From JAKVAV01 sp964651785 (GTDB taxonomy: Bacteria; Bacteroidota; Bacteroidia; Flavobacteriales_D; Cryomorphaceae): DNA of 32,817 nucleotides. A program made the position numbers and the translations under genes. Positions 25,508 to 31,666 of the stretch are shown here, in pieces (within the stretch, counting starts at the first letter, position 1; each line of letters starts with the position of its first letter). The stretch spans positions 1 to 32,817 of the forward strand of contig CAZYWJ010000033.1 of NCBI GenBank assembly GCA_964651785.1. The letters are read 5' to 3'. The notes beneath the pieces were generated by a model that did not search any database, was not told where the DNA came from, and saw nothing but the letters and a program-made list of their open reading frames with translations.

Positions 25508-26626
25508 TCAATTGGATGTTTTGAGTTGATAATTGGTGCCTCTTCCGCCCGCAGCTTCTTTTTGCAATATTCCCTTTTTTATCAAGTCGTTTATATCTCT
25601 GATGGCCGAATCCTTTGAGCACTTGTTGATTTTTGCCCATTTTGATGATGTGAGTTTACCGTCAAAACCATCGAGCAGTTTGTTTAACATTGCTATTTGT
25701 CGCTCATTCAGAGTCGTTTTCGCATAGCGGTTCCAAAAATCAGCTTTGAAGAGTACCTTTTTCAATAATTCTTCACTCGCAATCAGACTGCCTTTCAAAC
25801 AATTTAAAAACCAATGCATCCATGGAGTGATGTCCATATTACCTTGTTGGGTTTTCTCTAGGATCTGATAATATTGCTTTCGCTGCAACCGTATTTGTGC
25901 TGACATGCTGTAGTAGCGCTGATTGATCTTATCTGCTCTGGCCAGCAACATATCGGTAAGGGCGCGGGCTATTCTTCCGTTTCCATCATCAAAGGGGTGT
26001 ATGGTGAGAAACCAAAGGTGAGCTACCGCAGCTTTTAAGACGGGTTCAAGATCTTTCTCGGAATTAAACCACTTTAAAAAAGTTTGCATTTCCTCGGGAA
26101 CGTTCTTTGAATGCGGTGCTTCAAAGTGAACCTTTTCTTTTCCCATTGCACCCGACACTACTTGCATCGGGCCTTTGTCATCTTTTCGCCAATTAGCTAC
26201 CGTAATCTTGTGCATACCGCTTCTGCCTGAAGGGAAAAGCGCTCCATGCCAGTCGAAAAGTCGAGCCGTAGTAAGCGGCGCAAAACAATTTTGTGTGGCA
26301 TCAAGCATCATTTCTACCATGCCATCTACAAAACGATCTGATTCCACCGAACCCGCTATCTCCATTCCCAGATGACGAGCTACAGATGAACGCACTTGTT
26401 GCATATCGTAAAACTCGCTTTCAATTTCAGCCGATTTTAAAACATCTGTGGTAACCGTATCTAATAAGGCCTCATCTCGCAGAGAAAACCCTAAACCTTC
26501 CATTTTTCCGAGAAGTCTCCCTTGCATATTTCGAGCTTCAGCGAGCGATTTCAACAGATCAGTATCCCGCCATGTGAAGTGCGGCCAAGCAGATTTTTGA
26601 TAGATATATGGTTTTAAACGTGGCAT
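25508..26626 (-). CDS. Fic-domain protein with N-terminal DUF4172 and C-terminal winged helix
   Basis: 372-residue Fic protein, presumably an AMP transferase. The N-terminal helical part (RLKPYIYQKSAWPHFTW) is DUF4172-like. The active-site motif HPFDDGNGRIAR begins with catalytic H210. An inhibitory-helix motif of the SxxxE type is seen as SAEIE (about 65-69) but is followed by Ser, not the usual Gly/Asn. The last 70 residues (LTSSKWAKINKCSKDSAIRDINDLIKKGIL) look like a winged helix, suggesting DNA binding. I start at ATG 26626; a TTG at 26635 adds three residues. Monocistronic, with repeated motifs upstream that may be its own operators. No antitoxin partner is visible. Confidence 0.9.
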   Translation of the reverse strand: MPRLKPYIYQKSAWPHFTWRDTDLLKSLAEARNMQGRLLGKMEGLGFSLRDEALLDTVTTDVLKSAEIESEFYDMQQVRSSVARHLGMEIAGSVESDRFVDGMVEMMLDATQNCFAPLTTARLFDWHGALFPSGRSGMHKITVANWRKDDKGPMQVVSGAMGKEKVHFEAPHSKNVPEEMQTFLKWFNSEKDLEPVLKAAVAHLWFLTIHPFDDGNGRIARALTDMLLARADKINQRYYSMSAQIRLQRKQYYQILEKTQQGNMDITPWMHWFLNCLKGSLIASEELLKKVLFKADFWNRYAKTTLNERQIAMLNKLLDGFDGKLTSSKWAKINKCSKDSAIRDINDLIKKGILQKEAAGGRGTNYQLKTSN

Positions 26627-26728
26627 AATATGCAACGAATGTAGTAGGTAATCGTTGCATGAGCAAATTAATTAGGGCATAAAGTGCATTGTTTAGAAGA
26701 TTAAACGATGCATAATGCGCAACGAATG
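26623..26728. promoter_or_regulatory. Repeated motif array upstream of fic (possible operators)
   Basis: Two 19-nt direct repeats (26623-26641 and 26710-26728) match at 17 positions and share GCAACGAATG. The first overlaps the fic start codon. ATGCAACGA (26630-26638) also forms a perfect inverted repeat with TCGTTGCAT (26652-26660). A further inverted TTGCGCA lies at 26769-26775. Spacing and symmetry look like binding sites for a dimeric regulator. Confidence 0.55.
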
Positions 26729-26777
26729 ATTGATTTTCCGTTGTATTGATTCTAAGAAATGCAATATATTGCGCATC

Positions 26778-26808
26778 AAAAAAGCCGCTCCAAACTTGAA
26801 GCGGCTTT
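26778..26808 (-). terminator. Terminator of atpD-atpC
   Basis: Perfect 9-bp stem (26781-26789 with 26800-26808, 10-nt loop), followed on the minus strand by six U from the A run at 26778-26783. It lies 23 nt beyond the atpC stop. Confidence 0.88.
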
Positions 26809-26831
26809 GCATTTTGCTAATGATTTCTCGG

Positions 26832-27068
26832 CTATTCTGCCAATATAATCACCTTATTATTTTTCACTTCGGCTACGCCTCCGTCAATTTCGAAGGTCGT
26901 CTCCTTTCCCGAATCGTCGGTTACCTTCACCTGTCCTTTTTTCAAAGCAGAGATCAAAGGCGCGTGACGCTCCAGAATTCCCAAACTTCCGTCAATACCT
27001 GGAACGGTCACTGCCGTGGCAGCGCCTGAGTAAAGACTTTCATCGGGTGTTATGATGTCAACCGTCAT
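26832..27068 (-). CDS. atpC: F1F0 ATP synthase epsilon subunit (short form)
   Basis: 78-residue epsilon subunit of F1. It contains the N-terminal beta-sandwich only (MTVDIITPDESLYSG, VPGIDGSLGILERHAPLISAL), lacking the C-terminal two-helix domain that inhibits the motor in E. coli-type subunits of about 135 residues. The short form is usual in Bacteroidota, so this is not a truncation. It starts 3 nt after the atpD stop. Confidence 0.95.
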   Translation of the reverse strand: MTVDIITPDESLYSGAATAVTVPGIDGSLGILERHAPLISALKKGQVKVTDDSGKETTFEIDGGVAEVKNNKVIILAE

Positions 27069-27071
27069 GTC

Positions 27072-28577
27072 TTATTTGTTTTCAGCAAGCATTTTTTCAC
27101 CTGCCTCGATTACCTCGTCGATGTTTCCTTTCAAGTTGAAAGCTGCTTCAGGATACTGATCCAACTCTCCGTCCAAAATCATGTTGAATCCTTTGATGCA
27201 TTCTTCGATCGGAACCAAAACTCCTGCAAGTCCTGTAAACTGCTCAGCCACGTGGAATGGTTGAGAAAGGAATCGCTGAACCCGACGCGCTCTGTGTACG
27301 GTTTGCTTATCCTCTTCACTCAATTCATCCATACCCAAAATGGCGATGATGTCTTGAAGTTCCTTATAACGCTGAAGTGTTTCCTTCACACGCTGTGCAC
27401 AATCGTAATGCTCGTTTCCAACTACTTCTCTACTCAGAATACGTGAAGTAGAATCCAACGGATCCACCGCAGGGTAAATACCCAGCTCGGCAATCTTACG
27501 TGAAAGTACCGTAGTTGCATCCAAGTGAGAGAAGGTAGTAGCCGGTGCAGGGTCGGTCAAGTCATCCGCAGGTACGTATACCGCTTGTACGGATGTGATC
27601 GATCCACGCTTTGTTGAAGTAATTCGCTCTTGCATCGCACCCATCTCCGTAGCAAGTGTAGGCTGGTATCCTACCGCTGAGGGCATACGTCCCAAAAGGG
27701 CTGATACCTCAGAACCTGCTTGCGTAAATCGGAAAATATTGTCGATAAAGAAAAGGATGTCTTTTCCTTGTCCGTCTTCATCTCCGTCACGGAAGTATTC
27801 CGCCATGGTAAGTCCTGACAAGGCCACACGCGCACGTGCACCGGGAGGCTCATTCATCTGACCGAAAACGAAAGTGGCTTGAGATGTTTTCATCTTTTCC
27901 TTGTCCACTTTAGACAAGTCCCATCCGCCGTTTTCCATGCTCTCCATGAATTCATCTCCATAAGAGATGATTCCCGATTCGAGCATCTCGCGAAGAAGGT
28001 CGTTTCCTTCACGGGTTCTTTCACCTACTCCTGCGAATACTGAAAGACCTGAATATCCTTTTGCAATGTTGTTGATCAACTCTTGAATCAATACGGTTTT
28101 ACCAACTCCCGCTCCTCCGAAGAGACCAATCTTTCCCCCTTTAGAGTAAGGCTCGATAAGGTCGATAACTTTAATTCCGGTGTAAAGAATCTCGTTACCC
28201 GTAGAAAGGTTTTCAAATTTTGGTGCCGGGCGGTGAATCGGGTATCCGCCTACTTTTGATACGTCACCGATACCATCAATGGCATCACCGGTTACGTTAA
28301 AAAGGCGTCCTTTTACTTGTTCGCCGGTTGGCATTACGATAGGATTACCCGTATTTACCACGGTAGTTCCTCTTGCTATTCCGTCGGTGGCTTCCATTGC
28401 GATGGTACGCACGGTGTCTTCACCAACGTGTTGTTGACACTCAAGAACCAATTTAGAGCCGTCAGCTCTCGTGATTTCCAAAGAGTCATAAATGTTCGGC
28501 AAATTTTGCTCGTCGGCAAAACTTACGTCGATTACCGGGCCAATGACCTGAACTACTTTACCGGTATTATTCGCCAT
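27072..28577 (-). CDS. atpD: F1F0 ATP synthase beta subunit
   Basis: 501-residue catalytic subunit. Walker A is GGAGVGKT, followed by the GERTREGNDL segment with the catalytic-type glutamate. FFIDNIFRFTQAGSEVSALLGRMPSAVGYQPTLATEMG includes Walker B and the ATP-synthase signature region. In Bacteroidota atpD and atpC commonly lie apart from the other F1F0 genes, as here. A consensus promoter stands 47 nt ahead and a terminator follows atpC. Confidence 0.98.
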   Translation of the reverse strand: MANNTGKVVQVIGPVIDVSFADEQNLPNIYDSLEITRADGSKLVLECQQHVGEDTVRTIAMEATDGIARGTTVVNTGNPIVMPTGEQVKGRLFNVTGDAIDGIGDVSKVGGYPIHRPAPKFENLSTGNEILYTGIKVIDLIEPYSKGGKIGLFGGAGVGKTVLIQELINNIAKGYSGLSVFAGVGERTREGNDLLREMLESGIISYGDEFMESMENGGWDLSKVDKEKMKTSQATFVFGQMNEPPGARARVALSGLTMAEYFRDGDEDGQGKDILFFIDNIFRFTQAGSEVSALLGRMPSAVGYQPTLATEMGAMQERITSTKRGSITSVQAVYVPADDLTDPAPATTFSHLDATTVLSRKIAELGIYPAVDPLDSTSRILSREVVGNEHYDCAQRVKETLQRYKELQDIIAILGMDELSEEDKQTVHRARRVQRFLSQPFHVAEQFTGLAGVLVPIEECIKGFNMILDGELDQYPEAAFNLKGNIDEVIEAGEKMLAENK

Positions 28578-28623
28578 TTTTGTTATGTTAAGATTTGACT
28601 TTTAGGGTCGCTAAATTGCGGTG

Positions 28624-28654
28624 CAAAGCTAAAATTTAACTTGATTATAACCAA
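28624..28654 (-). promoter_or_regulatory. Promoter of atpD-atpC
   Basis: On the minus strand TTG (28654-28652), a 20-nt spacer, then TAGCTTTG followed by C (28631-28624), an exact TAnnTTTG(C) element. Start near 28617 gives a leader of about 40 nt. Confidence 0.65.
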
Positions 28655-28679
28655 CCCGCCTGACGCATTTAATTTTTCA

Positions 28680-28687
28680 TAATTTTG
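28680..28687 (+). promoter_or_regulatory. Promoter -7 element of ribF
   Basis: TAATTTTG is an exact TAnnTTTG match. A weak -33 (CTG at 28660-28662) lies 17 nt upstream. Start near 28694 leaves a leader of about 38 nt with the ribosome-binding site AAGGAG at 28720-28725. Confidence 0.5.
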
Positions 28688-28731
28688 AAGCCGCTGCGAA
28701 GCTTTAATCCTGCTAAACAAAGGAGACTCAC

Positions 28732-29525
28732 TTGAAAGTATACCGCGACGTTGCTGATTTTAATCCTACCTCCGGAACCATTGTCACGGTGGGTACATTT
28801 GACGGAGTGCACATCGGCCACCGAACCATTTTGAGAAGATTGAGCGAATTGGCAAAAAGCCATGATGCCGAATCTGTCTTGTTGACCTTCTGGCCTCATC
28901 CTCGTTTGGTGCTTTTTCCCGATGATAATGAGCTTAAACTCTTGTCTACCCTCAATGAAAGAATCGAATTACTCGAGCAATCGGGAATAGATCATCTCAT
29001 CATTCATCCGTTTTCCGTCGACTTCAGTCGAATTACGGCCGTGGAATATGTGAGGGATATTTTGGTAAAGGAACTGAATGTATCAAAGTTGGTTATAGGC
29101 TATGATCATCATTTCGGTCGAAACCGTGAAGGGAATTTGGAAGAGCTAAAGGCCATGGCGCCGGAATATAATTTTGAGGTTGAGGAGATCTCGGCTCAGG
29201 AAATAGACGATGTAAATGTAAGCTCAACCAAAATCAGGAATGCTTTGCAGGAAGGAGATTTGGCCAAAGCCAATGAGTTTTTAGGCTACCGTTATTCCGT
29301 TTCCGGAAAAGTGATAGCGGGACAGCGAATCGGTCGATCCATTGGTTTTCCTACGGCCAACGTTGAGCCCGAAGAATCTTACAAACTCATTCCCGGTGAA
29401 GGGGTTTATTCCGTAACCGTTCATTTTGAAAACAGGCTATACCGGGGTATGGCCAATTTGGGCAATCGACCTACCGTGAGCAACTCTGATGAGCACATTC
29501 TCGAGGTTAATCTCTTCGATTTTGA
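28732..29525 (+). CDS. ribF: Riboflavin kinase/FAD synthetase RibF, 3' end lost in the gap
   Basis: Bifunctional enzyme making FMN and FAD from riboflavin. The N-terminal adenylyltransferase domain is complete: TVGTFDGVHIGHRTIL with the HIGH-type motif, LLTFWPHPR, and VSSTKIRNALQEGDL. The kinase domain begins with RIGRSIGFPTANV and GVYSVTV, and stops after about 265 residues at the assembly gap; about 45 residues should be missing. The start is TTG, supported by an AAGGAG site 6 nt upstream and by the family N-terminus. The apparent in-frame continuation beyond the N run is an accident. Confidence 0.95.
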
Positions 29526-29625
29526 NNNNNNNNNNNNNNNNNNNNNNNNNNNNNNNNNNNNNNNNNNNNNNNNNNNNNNNNNNNNNNNNNNNNNNNNNNN
29601 NNNNNNNNNNNNNNNNNNNNNNNNN
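29526..29625. other. Assembly gap of exactly 100 N
   Basis: A round 100-N run usually marks a scaffold join of unknown true size. It hides the end of ribF, the start of the LRR gene and possibly more genes or regulatory elements. Confidence 0.98.
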
Positions 29626-29946
29626 GAAAAGGAAATCAATAGCTTGGTATTGGAAAACATTCAACCCACAACTTTTCCGAAAGGAATTTTCGAGCTAAGG
29701 AGCTGTACAGTGCTGAGCTTTAAAAATACTGAACTGGCTTTTTTGCCAAATGAGATAGCTGAGATAACGTCACTGCGAGAGCTCGATCTGCGCGGTACGC
29801 GTATCAGTCATTTGCCGGAAGGCTTAGACCATTTGAAAAAAATAGACCTCAGATTGACTGAGCTGAATAAAGCGGAGCAAGAAGCTATCCGCAGCCAATA
29901 TCCGAATACCAAAATTTACTTTTCATCTCCCTGTAATTGTCATTAA
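29626..29946 (+). CDS. Leucine-rich-repeat protein, C-terminal fragment
   Basis: About 106 codons remain after the gap; the start is missing. At least three LRR units of 21-23 residues are seen, such as LVLENIQPTTFPKGIFELRS, LSFKNTELAFLPNEIAEITS and LRELDLRGTRISHLPEGLDH, then a cap ending in CNCH. Likely a protein-interaction module; no function is evident. Its TAA lies 1 nt before the next ATG, so it belongs to the vitamin-uptake operon by position. Confidence 0.75.
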   Translation, partial: EKEINSLVLENIQPTTFPKGIFELRSCTVLSFKNTELAFLPNEIAEITSLRELDLRGTRISHLPEGLDHLKKIDLRLTELNKAEQEAIRSQYPNTKIYFSSPCNCH

Positions 29947-29947
29947 T

Positions 29948-30214
29948 ATGAAAGCCACCATAGAAATCTCCATGTATCCGCTCAGAGAAGACTACGAAAA
30001 GCAGGTTCTCGCCTTTCTCGATTTACTCCATAAAGAATCCGATTTGGAAATTCGGGTCAATGCAATGAGTACTCAAGTAAAGGGCGATTACGACTTGGCT
30101 TTTCAAACCATTCAGAAAAGTATCAAGCTAGTTTATCAAAACGGCATTAAAGCCAGCTTCGTCATCAAAGTTTTACACGGCGACTTGGACCTGAGCTATT
30201 CGTATGACAATTGA
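29948..30214 (+). CDS. YkoF/MTH1187-type thiamine-binding protein
   Basis: An 88-residue single-domain protein resembling the thiamine-binding family of YkoF and MTH1187: KATIEISMYPL at the start (the typical I-S-x-YPL strand), LRVNAMSTQVKG-like IRVNAMSTQVKGDYDLAF in the middle, and a C-terminal strand SFVIKVLHG. No signal peptide, so cytosolic. It follows the LRR gene by 1 nt and overlaps the transporter gene by 11 nt. Together with the TPP riboswitch downstream this supports a role in thiamine or pyrimidine handling. Confidence 0.8.
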   Translation: MKATIEISMYPLREDYEKQVLAFLDLLHKESDLEIRVNAMSTQVKGDYDLAFQTIQKSIKLVYQNGIKASFVIKVLHGDLDLSYSYDN

Positions 30215-30782
30215 GTGGCTCGAATACGCGGCCGTAGGTTTTAATATTGCCTACGTCATACTGGCCGCCAAGGAGAATATTTGGTGTTGGCCCATGGGTA
30301 TCATCGGCTCAGCGCTCAGCATCTGGCTCTTTGTCGATTCAAAAATTTATGCCGAGTCGGTCCTTTTCACTTATTATGTTGTAATGGGTTTTTACGGATG
30401 GTACGTGTGGAGCGGTGGTGGAAGTCATTCCGAAAAGTTTACCATTCGCAAGCTGAACCTAAAAACGCATTTTCTCATCTTGATTTCAGGATATGCCCTT
30501 ACAGCGCTTCTTTTCCTCATTCTTCAAACTTACACGGATGCAGAGATGCCGCTTCTCGATTCCTTTACCACCATTTTCAGCTTTATCGCCACCTGGATGG
30601 TGGCAAAACGAATCATCGAAAACTGGATCTATTGGATTTGCATCAATGCGCTCACCGTTTACCTCTATTTTTCGCGCGACTTGAATGTGTATGCCATACT
30701 GTCGTTCGTTTATACGATCCTTGCCGTTTATGGCTATTTCGAATGGAAGAAGGATTTCCAAAAACAACTCAAAGCCACATGA
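30204..30782 (+). CDS. pnuT: PnuC-family vitamin transporter, probably PnuT (thiamine)
   Basis: 192-residue membrane protein of the PnuC family, facilitated-diffusion transporters for vitamin precursors. About seven hydrophobic segments can be traced. The family marks are ENIWCWPMGIIGSALSIWLF near the N-terminus and the LLDSFTTIFSFIATWMVAKR plus ENWIYWICIN block. PnuC carries nicotinamide riboside, PnuT thiamine and PnuX riboflavin. The thiamine-binding-type neighbour and TPP riboswitch favour PnuT; ligand cannot be read from the sequence alone. Overlaps the upstream gene by 11 nt and the kinase gene by 4 nt (ATGA). Confidence 0.8.
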   Translation: MTIEWLEYAAVGFNIAYVILAAKENIWCWPMGIIGSALSIWLFVDSKIYAESVLFTYYVVMGFYGWYVWSGGGSHSEKFTIRKLNLKTHFLILISGYALTALLFLILQTYTDAEMPLLDSFTTIFSFIATWMVAKRIIENWIYWICINALTVYLYFSRDLNVYAILSFVYTILAVYGYFEWKKDFQKQLKAT

Positions 30783-31309
30783 TACGCATAGCCATCACGG
30801 GGCCCGAAAGCAGTGGGAAGTCCGATTTGGCGGAAGCCCTGTCAAAGTATTACGGTACCTCTTACGCCCCTGAATATGCTCGAGCGTATTTAAAAAAACA
30901 CGGTCCTGAATACACCATGGAAGATTTGGATGAAATCTGTCGAGGACAAATTGAGGAAGAAGAAAAGGCTCTGGCTCGTGCCAATAGAATCTGCTTTTTC
31001 GATACTGACATGTTGGTATTGAAAATCTGGTCTCAGTTCCGCTTCGGGCGCGTTTCCGATTTTATTGAAAAGGCTAAAACCGAACGCCACTATGATCTTC
31101 ATTTGCTTTGCAAGCCCGATCTGCCTTGGACACCTGATCCGCTTCGCGAGAGTCCTGAGCCCAAAGAGCGAGAAATTCTATTCGACCTGTACAAAAATGA
31201 ATTGGATAGTGATGGCTGCACATATTCCATTGTTGAAGGTCAAGGTGATGCGCGACTTAAATCAGCGATCAGCGCACTAAAGCATTTTCTCTATTCACCA
31301 AACATTTAG
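30779..31309 (+). CDS. NadR-like P-loop kinase
   Basis: 176-residue kinase related to the C-terminal ribosylnicotinamide-kinase domain of NadR. P-loop GPESSGKS (8-15), then YAPEYARAYL, CRGQIEEEEKAL, FFDTDMLVLKIW (Walker B-like), the LLCKPDLPWTPDPLRESPE lid region, and a closing VEGQGDARL. No N-terminal adenylyltransferase or HTH domain. Such kinases trap a vitamin nucleoside after facilitated entry. Translationally coupled to the transporter, it may phosphorylate the same substrate, either nicotinamide riboside or, by context, thiamine. Longer open reading upstream in this frame overlaps the transporter and is not real. Confidence 0.85.
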   Translation: MIRIAITGPESSGKSDLAEALSKYYGTSYAPEYARAYLKKHGPEYTMEDLDEICRGQIEEEEKALARANRICFFDTDMLVLKIWSQFRFGRVSDFIEKAKTERHYDLHLLCKPDLPWTPDPLRESPEPKEREILFDLYKNELDSDGCTYSIVEGQGDARLKSAISALKHFLYSPNI

Positions 31310-31318
31310 GCTCGGACT

Positions 31319-31415
31319 AACGCAGAGACAGGGAGATGGTGCAGGTAGCGCAGAGATCTGTTCTGAACTCTACTTCTCTCTGCGAACTTCGCGTCTCCTC
31401 TTGTCCCTCTGCGTT
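31319..31415. repeat. Imperfect inverted-repeat element
   Basis: The left arm from AACGCAGAG (31319) and the right arm ending CTCTGCGTT (31415) are complementary with small gaps over about 40 nt each, including inner GCGCAGAGA and TCTCTGCG blocks. It would fold into a long hairpin between the kinase gene and the next promoter. It may act as terminator or be a small non-coding mobile element. Confidence 0.65.
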
Positions 31416-31450
31416 TATACTCGCCTTCCTGATTTTTCACCAAATTTCCA

Positions 31451-31480
31451 TTGCCCAAAAACCGCAACCGATTACCTTTG
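31451..31480 (+). promoter_or_regulatory. Promoter of the TPP-regulated receptor gene
   Basis: TTG (31451-31453), a 19-nt spacer, then TACCTTTG followed by C (31473-31480), an exact TAnnTTTG(C) match. Start near 31487 coincides with the beginning of the riboswitch. Confidence 0.75.
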
Positions 31481-31487
31481 CCGCATC

Positions 31488-31608
31488 TCACAGGGGTGCC
31501 TTACACAAAACGGTCAAACGAGACGGTTTCAAAAGGCTGAGATCATACCCTATATCCTCGAATCTTAGAGGATATATACCTGATCCGGGTAATGCCGGCG
31601 TAGGGAGC
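31488..31608 (+). ncRNA. TPP (THI-box) riboswitch
   Basis: All conserved blocks are present: CAGGGGTGCC (31491-31500), GGCTGAGATCATACCC (31535-31550) and ACCTGATCCGGGTAATGCC followed by GGCGTAGGGA. The variable P3 arm is a stable hairpin around TATATCCTCG. The receptor ATG lies about 60 nt further on. A possible hairpin at 31625-31649 in between has no U tract, so control would more likely be at translation. It senses thiamine pyrophosphate and represses the gene behind it. Confidence 0.97.
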
Positions 31609-31666
31609 AACTTGTTTTGGTTATCGGCTTTCCCCGAGCACGAGGCCCGGACTAAAAAAATCTAAA

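Noticed and set aside
26832..27068. Truncated atpC
   Set aside because: The missing helical domain is usual for Bacteroidota epsilon subunits; start, stop and terminator are intact.
28732..29946. One 404-residue protein joining ribF and an LRR domain
   Set aside because: The join runs through 100 N of unknown true length; RibF normally ends soon after the kinase domain and no RibF-LRR fusion is known to me.
30281..30778. Long N-terminal extension of the NadR-like kinase
   Set aside because: It overlaps the transporter gene out of frame and has no hydrophobic or domain logic; the ATG at 30779 gives a normal kinase start.
31336..31665. 109-codon frame over the inverted repeat and TPP riboswitch
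   Set aside because: It covers structured non-coding elements and has no recognisable protein features.
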